Positions 24,064 through 35,600 of a stretch of 64,000 nucleotides of DNA are shown here, one piece after another (positions within the stretch are counted from its first letter, which is position 1; every line of letters begins with the position of its first letter). Source of the DNA: Epiperipatus broadwayi (taxonomy: Eukaryota > Onychophora > Udeonychophora > Euonychophora > Peripatidae). Made by a program: the position numbers and the translations under genes. Location: the NCBI GenBank assembly GCA_028023455.1, contig JAQFVV010006231.1:6896036-6960035 (forward strand), given 5' to 3'. Under the pieces are notes generated by a model that was given only the letters and a program-made list of their open reading frames with translations, did no database searches and was not told the DNA's origin.

Positions 24064-25767
24064 GAGAATAATATATTTTTTGGTAAGGACAGTTCATCTG
24101 ATACTACTTTGAAGAAAATAATTCTCCACCCATTAAAATGTATGATGCAATACTAAATTGCAGCTGGATTAGATTGAATCTATAATAAATAATTTTAATA
24201 ATTATAATATATAATTTTGCCAATACTGGAAAGAAGACGCTCCTGAAATATTTCAACAGTAACCTCCTCCAAAGAGAATCAATACCAATTCCTGAAATTA
24301 ATTAGATTAAACACATAGGAAGTCACCAGCCGAACAAATTATTACCATTGTTTTAATATTTTCATCATTATCCCAGGGAGAAACACAGGTAGTATAAACT
24401 TTTATTGCATATATTTCTTCACTCCTATATTACAGCATTAACCAAATGATGGTAAATTGACTTTTAGAAAGTGATCAACTGAGAAACTATTCGTAATTTT
24501 AAAATAATATTCTACATCTAAATAAGTGGATTTGGACATGATTGCTTTTCTCTTGTAATTTTCTTTATTCATTTGTTAATATACGCAGTGTGTGTATGTT
24601 TGTGTTTTATATATATAAAATATTTGAGCACAAATAATATTCATATTTATGATTTATCAATTATGTTTGATATTAAAATTAATAGAAAGTTTATCCATAT
24701 CCGTGTTGCTTTTTTATTTTGGTTTGCCTGCAGAGTGTAAAGGGAGGGGGATTTGACTTATTTTTGATTACTGTATATGCCATAATTTCAACGCAGAGAA
24801 TAAAGACTTTTGAAAGTGATCAACTGAGAAACTATTCATAATTTTAAAATATTCTACATCTAAATAAATGAATTTGGACATGATTGCTTTTCTCTTGTAA
24901 TTTTCTTTATTCGTTAATATACACCGTGTGTGTGTGTGTGCTTGTGTTCTATACCTATAAAATATTTGAGCACAAATAATATTAATATTTATGAATTATC
25001 AATTATGTTTGATATTAAAATTAATAGAAAGCTTACCCAAATAAAGCAGAGTATAATTAATTTGATAAATAGCTCTCGTGCAATGTTCATTTTGCTTTTT
25101 AGTTTATATAATCTCCCGCCATTTTAATGAAGCACCATCTGCCTGCCATTGTTAATTTTTTGACTTTTACCATTAAAGTTTTTCTGTTTTTGTTGCCTAA
25201 TTCGAATTTCATAGCGTTTTTTGGGGTTTTTTTAGAATTTGTTTGATTTTTAATTTTTTGATTTGTTTGCCTTAGGTGTTATAATTTTTGTGGGGGTTGA
25301 GGATTTGTTCTGTGTGTACTTTTTAAAATGTACGTATTATGTCACTGTGTGTGTCTTTTGAAATTTATGTATTATTTCACTTGATTTTATACTTGCCTTA
25401 GGCAAAAAAATTTTACTTGATTTTTACTTACTTTTGATATCTTGCCTTAGGCATTTTAATTGTAATGGTTATATTGTGTATTTTTACCAATTTTGGGTGT
25501 GTGTACTTTTTTAAAATTTACGTATTATTTCACTTGTGTGTGTGTACTTTTTTAAAATTTACGTATTATTTCACTTGATTTTATACTTGCCTGGGGGCAA
25601 AAAAATTTACTTGATTTTTATTTACTTTTGATATCTTGCCTTAGGCGTTTTAATTTTAATTTTCCATCGATTTCAGCTATTTTTGTATAGAAATTTATTA
25701 CTTACAGGCTTCTTGGTGGTTCTGCAATGCCACCTGGTGGCTCGTCCAGTACGTGAGAAAAGCACCA
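24063..25767 (-). repeat. Right inverted arm of the 6.7-kb element
   Basis: This is the reverse complement of 20,091-21,571 with indels. It carries additional TGCCTTAGGC-type motifs (about 25,269, 25,394, 25,442, 25,637) and a TG-rich microsatellite at about 24,925-24,942 that mirrors a CA run in the left arm. A short segment around ACGTATTATTTCACTTG is repeated at 25,521 and 25,561, which makes this arm longer than the left one. Between 25,767 and 25,930 lies sequence without a left counterpart. Confidence 0.9.
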
Positions 25768-25929
25768 AAATTGTTTTTACTAATAAAGCAAAATAAAAAA
25801 CACGAATTAAATTGTAATTTGTTAATAAAAAAAAATATTTAAAAAACACGATTTTTTTTAATTTTTGCATTACAAAAAACACATTGAAATGATTAAAATC
25901 AACGGCCTGGGAATGTTCATATTTTATAG

Positions 25930-25984
25930 TTTTAGCATGATAACGGCGCCATCGAGCGGCATCTTTGTCCATAATACCACAACC
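25930..25984 (-). repeat. Right terminal inverted repeat of the 6.7-kb element
   Basis: Read inward on the minus strand it starts GGTTGTGGTATTATGGACAA and continues AGATGCCGCTCGATGGCGCC, matching the left terminus with scattered substitutions. The ATG again opens an MDKDAA frame (minus strand from 25,972). The 8-bp duplication AATTTCAA follows directly at 25,985. Confidence 0.75.
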
Positions 25985-26654
25985 AATTTCAATATTTTCA
26001 GCGCTTTATAATAGTACTGTAATAGATTTTATGCAATAACGAAGTTCATAATTCACTTAAAATCAGGATTTCTCCATTTTATATACACACATTAAATTTT
26101 ACAAGATTATAATGTAAATCTGTTCAAACGTTATAGATGCCTATATTACTACGCATGTTGTTGATTTTGCATTTTAAATTGCATTCTATTTTTGCTTTAA
26201 AAAAAAAAAGAGTACATAATCACTTAATCATTTAGTGTCCGCAAGTAATAAATTTTACAAGATTGTAATGTAAATCTGTTCAAACGTTATGTATGTTGTT
26301 TTTGCATTTTGAAACACGTTCTATTTTTGCTTTTTAAAAAGAGTACGTAATCAATTAATCATTTAGTGTCCGCCAGTTTATTTTTAAAAAGTGAGTAACG
26401 GCGGTGGGCACAATTAAATTTGACAATTAAAATCTGATTTTTAATTGTAATTAACAATTTAAAAATAACGAAACATGATCTGAAATTAATGTCATGTGAA
26501 ACAATAAAATTTGATTTTTAAATGGAATTGAAAATTAAGACAAAAATAAGAATTTTTAATGGTTAGTTTTAATTAAATTTTGTCCAACAGTAGTGAGTCA
26601 TTATCTTAAGTCTAAGTTCTTATTTTTATTTTAAACTTTTAGTTTACCCTAACG

Positions 26655-26825
26655 GAGAGGAAAAACCATCCAAGAAAACGTATTTCTTTGGAAACAAAAA
26701 TTTCAATTTTAGATCGCTTAGCGAAATGGAAAAGATCAACAGCGATTGGAAAACGTTTTAATTTGGGCAAATCCACTATAAGATCAATTTTAAAATGGGA
26801 TGGAGCAGAATATAGAAAAATTTAA
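26655..26825 (+). pseudogene. Tigger transposase N-terminal DNA-binding domain fragment
   Basis: The frame reads RKRISLETKISILDRLAKW followed by GKRFNLGKSTIRSILK. This is the CENP-B/psq-type helix-turn-helix found at the N-terminus of pogo/Tigger transposases, where the usual pattern is K-x-L-x-L-x-x-K-x-x-I followed by GxSKSTV.xI. A stop at 26,823 follows soon after the domain, and the DDE catalytic region is absent. The fragment lies in Tigger copy 2 in the expected position relative to the right end. It identifies the family as pogo/Tigger more firmly than the termini alone do. Degraded minus-strand traces of the same domain are visible in copy 6 at about 62,165-62,290. Confidence 0.83.
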
Positions 26826-27440
26826 AGTGGGGAATGGAAAATAAAGTGGCCGGCTAACAGGTGCATCTGGGCATAACTGCCGAGATATTCTTGACTTCGT
26901 TTAAGGAAAAGCCGCAATACATCCCATCATGACGATTCTGATGTCTCAAATAGTGATAATGATTAAAATACCTTACATGTATGAAAAAAATGTAAAAAAA
27001 GTTTGCCTTGTATCAATTTTTTCAAATTTGAAATTTTTTATTAGTCATATTTTACTTTTCTATTTTTTTTTTATACAAATTTTAAAGTAATTTTATGTTG
27101 TTGCGTTGCTTTTATGCGATTTTTTGGAAAATTACAGTACATATACCCCATTTTTCAAGGTAAGTTAAGTCTATTTTTGTGCGATTTCTTTTGTGCGCAT
27201 TTTCTGGGGAACCTATCTACCGCATAAAATGAGACCCAGGTGTATTGGCAAAGTATTTATATAATCATTGGAATTTAAAATTGTTTGAAAGTCTACATTC
27301 CAGCATATGTTGTCTAGATATTGCACTCTTACTTTATTAATTTTTGCTTTTGCAAATTAATATGCCTCCAATGAGGATAAATTAGACTGTTGCAAAGTTT
27401 AGTTTAACGCTAATAATTCCACAAATACATTTTGAAGAAG

Positions 27441-27668
27441 CTATTTGATATTGTGGGTTTTTAAAATATTTATTGGATCATTGAATTCTTCAACTTGTTC
27501 TGTGTGCAGTAACTTATTAGAATCACAAATTCTTACCAGAACATTTAATACATAATATCTAGATATCCATTTTACTTCATTGAGAAGTTTAGATGATCTA
27601 CTAAACCTTGTGTACATTGTTCTTAAAAGGGTTTCAATATCATGAATAAATGGAACCTGTTTACACAT
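27441..27668 (-). pseudogene. hAT-like transposase fragment (tentative)
   Basis: The 75-codon frame contains DIETLLRTMYTRFSRSSKLL and then EVKWISRYYVLNVLVRICDS. This resembles the part of hAT-type or hAT-derived proteins where a YxxFxxSxxR segment is followed by a WxSRYxAL-type segment. Nothing upstream or downstream on the minus strand gives the dimerisation domain, and no terminal repeats were found, so the assignment rests on this short stretch only. It lies directly between two Tigger copies. An unrelated protein is possible. Confidence 0.4.
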
Positions 27669-27900
27669 AATCTATTCCAGAGATTTCGTGAGAGCCATAC
27701 GGTATTGTTGAATTAAATGTGAAATACCTTCTCTTATGCCAACAGCCACACCATTTGTTTTTCCTAACATTTCAGAGCTAAGCATCTACTTTTTGTTATT
27801 CCTATTAAAATAGAATGCCTATCACATGCAATAAAGTTAATAATGACAATAAATTTTGTCTAATGGCTAGATTCAAATTTTGATCTGGATTTTATATATA

Positions 27901-28614
27901 CACCTGGATCTCGTTTTATGCGGATTATTTTAATGCGATTTTGAAGTTATGCGATTCATGTTTCTTCTTAATATCTTTCATATTTCACTATACTTATTAG
28001 ATATCAAGAAATTTAAATTATTAATAACTTATTTTGACTTGAAATACTTTTTTTCTTTCAAAATAACCTACTTATACTAATGAGTAAATAATGATAATAG
28101 ATTTATACATAGGTATAAAAATATCGCAATAAATATTCAAAAATTTTAAACTTTTAAAGCGTATTTTGTTAGATATTAACAGAAATAAATATTTTTTTAG
28201 ATTTTTAAAATACAAAAACATGCATAATATAGGCATCTATAACGTTTGAACAGATTTACATTATAATCTTGTAAAATTTAATGTGCATATATAAAATGAG
28301 AAAATCCTGATTTTAAGTGAATTATGAACTTCTTTATTGCATAAAATCTATTACAGTACTATTATAAAGTGCTGTAAATATTGAAATTATTATATGGAAA
28401 TCGAACTCCGATAATGCGTTATTACTTTAAATATGACATGTGAGTGCGCAAAATTTATTAATATTTAAAGTAATAGCGCATTATCAGAGCTCAACTTCTC
28501 ATCTAATAATTTTTATTGCATAAAAAAACCCACATACAAAGATATTAAGAAAAAACATGAATCGCATAACTTCAAAATTGCATTAAAAAATCCGCATAAA
28601 ACGAGACCAGGGTG
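27901..28614. mobile_element. Tigger-like copy 3 with two left-type ends (foldback derivative)
   Basis: The element is flanked by TA and bounded by CACCTGGATCTCGTTTTATG and the inverse of CACCCTGGTCTCGTTTTATG. In normal copies the two ends agree only for about 24 bp. Here the inverted match continues for ~78 bp through TTATGCGATTCATGTTT, so both termini derive from the left end. No transposase sequence remains. A ~150-bp piece at about 27,980-28,150 has no match in other copies. Confidence 0.82.
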
Positions 28615-31600
28615 TATATAGAAAAATGAAATTTCTACACTATATTATCCAAATAAATAATCATTACTGCTTAATGCAACATGATAAATGAAAACCCCTA
28701 TGAATGATAGAGAACACAATGAAAAAATAAGTTTTGACACTTATAAAAATGAACTTACATTTCAGGCTCAGCCATGTCATCTAACAATTTTACCTAGAAA
28801 AAGAAAAAAAAAACAACTTATAAAAGTTTAACATAAATTTACTTATTCTCTAATTGCCAAAAATAATTTTCTTCGGCGAAAAATCCTAAATATAATTGAA
28901 GTCTTATGATTCATTTTATTTACTGCAATTTTATTGTATTTATAATAATATCATATTTTGAAAATCATAAATTTTAATATTTTTAAAACAGTTATCTTAA
29001 AATAAAAATATATATAATTTCCACAGCACACACATTTACTAATGAATAACTATAATATACATTGATTAACAATTGTATTCAAAATATAGAGCAAAAATTT
29101 CCCATTTATCTTACCCTCAAAACAAATAACAGAAAAACAAATATAAGTAACCTAATATTCAGTCACTTATAAAAAAAAAATTAATTTGTCCATTATTGAT
29201 TGTTAACAATGCAAATATAAAAGCAAAAGGCTTGATTTTATAAATTCTAAACATTTTTCTCAAAATATCAATAAAAATGACCCCCCCCCCAAACAGTTAA
29301 CAAACATTTCTATTAGTTTTTTAGATTAGAAAATCAAGCACTCATTTGAATAAGATTATATGATAAAAAATTCACCAAGATGAACATTGATATTTAATAT
29401 AAACAATTTATTAAACAATAAAATAATTAACCATAAAACAAATGGGAATGTGTAATTATTGCTGTAATGTCTTATCACTTTTACATCAACATAATAGCAT
29501 ATAAAAATTGGTGCAACTTTCATTATATTTTCTGTCACATATACAATGCAACATCTCTTCCTAATCAAGTAAGTTTTTAAAATATATAACCTCCCTCCCC
29601 CTCCTTTTACTCTTTTTAAATTAATGTTAGCTAATAAATTAAGTTTAATTTTATTTAATTAATACTTTTTAAATTCAATTTTCTTTAAATAATAAAACTT
29701 TTTAAAGCAACAAATAAAATATAAATATATTTTTAGCATTACCCCCCTTTTAACATTAGAATTGTTTAAATGAATGTTCAAATTCATAAATGTAGGACAT
29801 TTCAGAGATAAGTTTATAATTTGCAATAGCATAAAATAACATCAAAAATAATGCCTCTAATATCTACCTTTCCAAACTAATGTAACTAAATCTATTTTTA
29901 AAACACTATACATAAATGAATTTTTAATATCAATTACTTATATTTTCTTTAAAAAAAAAAGAGTAATTAAAATAGGTCAACAATTAACATATTGGAAAAA
30001 AAAAAAATTTGACAAAATATTTATGTATTATTCTTCAAAAGTCAATTCTCATTCAATTCACTTTAATGACAGTTCAATTAATTGTTACATATTTGGGCTA
30101 GATATAAATACAGAGTATAAACATTTTGAAAATATTGTATAACCAAAAGTATATATCAATATGAAACAGGAAAGAATAATTACTCTTTTCCAAAATTATT
30201 TTATAAAACTGATAAATACAGTGATATGTTGGACTATTTGCATTGTCTATCATTATTACATGTGAATGTCTAGAAAATTTTAAACTTTTCAAATACAAAC
30301 AACTGTTAATAATAATGCGCAAATAGATAACACAGGTTATTAAATTACACATTTTGAATGGTATTATTCTCCACTCTCCTTCAGATATTGCTGTTTTGTA
30401 AAGACAAATTGTATTATTATTTTTTCTTAATTACAACTTGATATTGTTTGCTTTATTTAGAAAATTAAATCATTTTCATTTAAATAAAAAAAGAAGGATC
30501 TTATAATAAAATGAATTACCAATATCATTATAAAATTTAATTAACAGATTAAATTCATAATATTCCATATTATTTGAAGTAAGCTGCATCTTATAATGAA
30601 CTTTCCAAAATATAATATTAATGAAACATAGAAGTTTTAAATTTTTAATATATATTCTTAAAATAATTATCTTAAGTGTTTATTTTTAAGCACTTAAGTC
30701 AAGTAGTTATACTTGTTTGCATGATCTGTATGTAAAAAATCTGACTTCGGTTAATGATTTTCTTATGCCTAAAGTTTAATATTAAAATCTACAATAAACA
30801 AAATTAAAAATCATTATTATACAAGACAAATATTCTTTTTTTATATATATTTATTTTTAAATCCTGGTTCTAAGTTATAATCAGAATATCATCTACCATA
30901 AAGACTAAAATTTTTGAAATTTTCATGGAGGTTCATTTTAATCGATGGTAGTTTAACATAACATTCTGTTGCAATTGTTTGAGACAATTATCCAAATTCT
31001 TTGATAGTACTGTGTCATCAATAATGAAGTGAGAAAATAATTTTTTTGTTGACAAATCCATTTTTCCTGTAATTGGATCATAATAAAAGTTTTAAAAATC
31101 ATTTTATTGCTGAATTTCTACTTAAATTTTATGATCATAACCAAGGAAACTTGAGGAAGATAGGTGTGCCTCTATTATAGGTGATACATGTCATATCAAT
31201 GTTCCTTATTGTTGATGTCATATCAATGTTTCTCATTACTGATGTCGTATCAACGTTTCTCATTGCTGATGTGCAAAAAAACTTGACAGATCCATAAAAC
31301 CACTTTTTCAATTGAGCTTTAAAAAATTTACAAATATTAATTCAATTGTTGTAGAGGAGCAATTACAAAAATCTCAATAAATTTTAAATTTATTTATCTC
31401 CTATACTACAAAAATTTATGACTTTTCACATGTCCATGGCAAGTTGAAAACAAAATCTTTGAATATCTTACAATTTCTAACGTAAAGTTCCAAGTAAAAG
31501 CCGCAGGTTCAGAAAAATTTTGAATACTTTATCTTTTTTTTCATCAATTTAGAAAACTTTTCAACTAAGATTGAAGATAATGGATGATTCTGTTTGAAGA

Positions 31601-33320
31601 TTGGAAGCACTTTGGAATTAATCATAGACACTAATATTATTCATTATTGGATAATCTCTAGTCTAATGAATGACTACTAAAAATTATTAACATATAAATT
31701 GCACTATTTTACCCTTGGATGAAAAGGGACTGACTTTCAAATATAATCAATTATATTTTTGCCAATAAATCCCCCAAGAATTTCAAATTTGTAGGTTTGA
31801 ATATTACTATCCTATTAGTAACAAGATATCTATTATTTTGATTGTAGTTTACGTGAATATTGAGTGTTATGGTGGTCTTGAACAAATGTCAATAAGAATT
31901 TATTTGAAGCAGATGAGATTCTCTTGACAATATATTACTAGCTCATTAGTACTATCCAAACTGTTGCCAACAGATTGTTTTCTAAAAAACTATAATTTAA
32001 ACATTAAAATTATTTACTCAAATTAGTCTCAGTTGCTTCACTCAAAAAAGTGGATAGTTCTATTGATTCTGTTATTACCTTTGATTCTCATTGAAATGCA
32101 TATTGTTACTATTCTTAATAAAACAAGCTTCATTTAAATATCAGATGCTTCTTTATAAAGAGGAATTTAATTTTTTTTTTCTCCAAGTATTCTCTAAATA
32201 AAGTACATTAGTATAAATTCATTTCTAGTGGGAAAACCAATATATTTAAATCATTAAGCATCACATGATCAGTTTACATTTTCACATAATTCAGATGATA
32301 GAATTTTTTATTTACTTAAACTAAATGTGAATAAACATTATATTTAACATTTTTCCATTCACTCATTTAAATTTAAAAGAAAGCCATAAATGCTCAAATT
32401 TTAAAAACATACATTAGAACTAATTAGTTTATAAATTCATTTCCCATATTACAACTGTAATAAAAAGATCATTTTCAATTCTGCATGTATTTTTTGAGAT
32501 TCCATCATTAACTGAAGTAAAATCACGTGAATTTAGAGTGTTTACCAAACAATTTAGTTTAATTGTTAATATTAATTTTATGATATTAATTATTAACAAA
32601 AACGGGAAAAAAAATAATGGTAAATAAAAATATCATAATTCAAACAAAGTAAAGAACAGTTCTATCAGCTTTTAATAACTTGTGGATGGGTATAATCATA
32701 AACATATGACAAAGACATGAAAAAGCTAGATGACCTCCAAGATTATTAAATGGATAAACTCTAGTGTAATAAATGACTAATAAAAATTAATATACTTTCA
32801 TCAAGTGGTTTGTGTCAAAGTTGTAAGGACGGTTAAGTTTGACACATCAATTAAATTATAGTGATTCCCTATATATATACTGAACAAGGATAAAGGTATT
32901 ATATTTGTAAGAGAATGTGATCTGGGTCAACTGATGAGTGCTGGTTCAGCATGAAATATACATCTTGCAGATCATCTTTTCACATATCTTAGGTCATATG
33001 TTTATGATTTTATATCCATCCACAGGTGTTAAAAGTGTATAGAAACCAGTCCTTTGTGTGGGTGATATAATGAAAATTATACTACAGAAATATTAATTAA
33101 AGTAATTCCTAATCTAATGAATGACTAATAAAAATTATCATAATTTAAACGTTTTCCTTGTTTTATATATATATATTTTTTATAAATTGTTCTGCATTAA
33201 AAAAAAAACAACACCAACGGCTTTTATATATGTGGATAATATAGACATTATTACTAAGAACTTTATTAACAATCATTGAAATGATTATCAGAATATTTTC
33301 ATCATTTTTCAAGATCTATA
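28615..33320. other. Long stretch without a recognised gene
   Basis: Very A+T-rich sequence with no convincing coding frame. A run of 10 C lies at 29,281-29,290. The phrase CTAATGAATGACTA-TAAAAATTA recurs loosely at about 31,672, 32,768 and 33,116, and may be debris of one repeat family. The 27-bp minisatellite is listed separately. Confidence 0.55.
31190..31273. repeat. 27-bp minisatellite, three units
   Basis: Three successive units close to TGATGTCATATCAATGTTTC plus TCATTAC run head to tail with a few substitutions each. No gene context is visible. Confidence 0.85.
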
Positions 33321-34763
33321 TACCCGGGTCTCTTTTTATGCCGTAGATAGGTTCCGCAAAAAACCCGCATAAAATAAATCGCACAAAAATAGACAACTTA
33401 CATTGAAAAATGTGGGATACGTTCCATAATTTCCAAAAATCGCATAAAAGCAAAGCAACATGGTAAAATTACTTTAAAATTCGCACAAAAAAAACATAAG
33501 GAAATAAAGTATGACTAATAAAAAATTTCAAATATTTGAAGAAAATTGATACAAGACAAACTTTTTTATTAACTATTTAATTTTATGTGCAATTTATTTT
33601 ATATTTTTTCAAACATATTTTAATCATTATCACTATTTGACACTATGCAGGTACGTTTGTAAACTGATAAATCAGATTCATCATGAGGAAATACAATTAG
33701 TGCCAACGTCAGTCGCGTGTGTGTTTAATAATGTGCATCAACTGAAAATTTTCGTTCATGGCTTCAAGTCGCTCTAAAATCATCAATTTTTGCATTATCA
33801 TAGCAAATTTATGATCCTTTTAAAGCTTAAAACATACATTAAGGCGCTGATTTGTTGTTGCTAATTTTGAACAAGAGGGAGCACTTGACAGATTTTTTTT
33901 TAAAAGACAACCATTTTGACAGCTCCAAGTTCTTTGTTTTGATTTTCAAAATGAAAATGTATATTTTAGAAAAATAGTTAAGATTTTAGTTAAAAAATTT
34001 TTACTTTTACATGAACGTAAATTGAGAAAGAAATCAACGACGTATGTAGCATTTTCTAATAGGTTATGAATGTTCTTTTTAGGTTCACCGCTATATAATA
34101 TTTATATAATTATAAATAGAAATTTATTTTTGAAAAAACTTTCGTTCAGTTTCATAATCTGACAATTTATTAATTTGCTTTTTAACGAATCTAATATTAA
34201 AAGACAAATATATTTTTATTGCTAATTCTGTAATTGAAGCAATCAAGTTTAAAACTTTAATTCACTCTCCCCCCCCCCCCACAAAAAAAAATTTTCAGTC
34301 TAAAAGTTAATGGTTTTGTCGACAATGTAATCGGTGATTAAGCTTTGAGACGATTTTACTAATTGTTTATGAAGCTCGCGATATCCAGACATACAACTAC
34401 TTAGTTCCCTTTGGAATTGAAGAACTCATTCATAATTCATGTCATTAACAAGAAAATGACTGTCCAATTGATTAGAAAGTTGAAGACTTTCTCGAATCAT
34501 TTTTGCTGTGAAACGAACAGGTTCCACTTGTTTCATTATCTTTTTCTAAATCTTCTACAGTATGTAAATTTATTGCCAAATCTTTTTCCAACAGGCATTT
34601 AAAGTATGTAAAATATGTGTATATAAAACAGGGAAATCTCGATTTTAAGTGAAATATGAACTTTATCGCATAAAAGAAAACCACGTAAGATATTAAGAAG
34701 AAACACGAATTGCATAACTTCAAAATCGCATTTAAAACATCCGCACAAAAAAAGATCAGGGTG
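33321..34763 (-). mobile_element. Tigger-like element, copy 4, containing a second repeat
   Basis: The right end of the family appears first (TACCCGGGTCTCTTTTTATG then GTAGATAGG), and the left end closes the element as the inverse of CACCCTGATCTTTTTTTGTG, between TA dinucleotides. The degraded transposase C-terminus is present in minus orientation at about 33,665-33,720 and 34,340-34,530. Between those two pieces, about 33,830-34,290, lies foreign sequence homologous to 45.4-45.85 kb, including AAAAATAGTTAAGATTTTAG. Another transposon fragment therefore interrupts this copy. A 12-base C run sits at 34,269-34,280. Confidence 0.83.
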
Positions 34764-35166
34764 TATATGCAAATTCTTAATATAAAGATTGTCACCTGAG
34801 AAAGTCAGTCTTCGATGAAATAACCAATTTTTTGAGAATTTTGATTAATGCACCTGAACCATGGATTATTAGGATTAGTCAAATTATAAAATCAGTGTAA
34901 CATGCTGTATTAAAAGTAATCCTAGTTTTTTTAGCCACTACTATCAGATTTTTTTTTCATATTGAAAAACCATGTTTGTTTAAACTCAAATGATTCTCCC
35001 AATAAACAATACAAAAGTATTTTAAATAATCAATTTTTGTTTTATCTAATTAAAACATACCTTATTAAAAAGAAGTTGGCACACATGGGCTTAATTGATC
35101 ATCTCAATCAAAAACTGGACATTACTTGTAATATATATTCATATATGGCATCAAAATTAATTAACT

Positions 35167-35600
35167 AGAATTTATTATCTAATAAAACAATAAGATCATA
35201 AAAGATAGAAATTTTAATGTTTATTAATAAATGACATTTTTTCATGGATCATTTAACAAAATATTCAACTTCATGAAGCAAAAAGTTTTCATACAACTGT
35301 CAAAAGCCCATTTTTAAAAAACCTTATAAGATACTCTAATCCTTTAAAACACATGCTAAGAACTATTTAATTACCAAATTTAATTAGAGAATTTATCATC
35401 TAATAAAACAATAAGACCATAAAAGATAGAAATTTTAATGTTTATTAATAAATATGACAATTCATGGAACATTTTAACAAAACATTGCAATTTCGTGAAA
35501 CAAAAAGTTTTCATACAACTGACAGGTGCCCATTTTTAAAAAACCTTAAAAGATACTCTAATCATTTAAAACACACGCTAAGAATTGTTTAATCTTCATC
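35167..35600. repeat. ~220-bp tandem duplication
   Basis: Two ~215-bp units, starting near 35,167 and 35,386, share CATAAAAGATAGAAATTTTA, AAAGTTTTCATACAACTG and CCCATTTTTAAAAAACCTTA. They differ by scattered changes and small indels. Confidence 0.9.

Larger units (their letters stand above)
19258..25984. mobile_element. 6.7-kb long-inverted-arm transposon of unassigned superfamily
   Basis: The insert is bounded by an exact 8-bp direct repeat AATTTCAA (19,250-19,257 and 25,985-25,992). Other Tigger copies carry this site only once, for example near 37,647. Its two termini are inverted relatives sharing GGTTRTRGTMTTATGGACAA, and next comes AGAYGCCGCTC in both. Inside, 20,091-21,571 is the inverse of about 24,063-25,767 at high similarity. 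The centre holds two inverted RTE LINE ends and a further palindrome around 22,876. No transposase frame is visible. The 8-bp duplication is compatible with hAT, P or related superfamilies, but the GG-starting end is not one I can assign. It may be a foldback-type derivative formed by inverted duplication of a smaller element. Confidence 0.72.
19045..27242 (+). mobile_element. Tigger-like element, copy 2, split by a 6.7-kb insertion
   Basis: The left part (19,045-19,257) begins CACCCGGGTCTCGTTTTATG after TA. The right part (25,985-27,242) ends GAGACCCAGGTG before TA. Joined, the two pieces give about 1.46 kb, the same order as copies 4, 5 and 6. The right part retains the transposase DNA-binding domain at 26,655-26,825 but has lost most of the rest. 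Its interruption at the sequence AATTTCAA, which is duplicated on both sides of the insert, shows that this copy was resident before the 6.7-kb element arrived. Confidence 0.87.

Noticed and set aside
25673-25972. 99-codon frame starting MDKDAA as a complete gene
   Set aside because: The frame after the first ~15 codons is low-complexity and not shared with the left terminus. It is treated as part of the terminal repeat.
34472-34795. 107-codon minus-strand frame at the end of Tigger copy 4
   Set aside because: Phase differs from the conserved transposase C-terminus and the text is Phe/Ile-rich. Only the conserved traces were kept.
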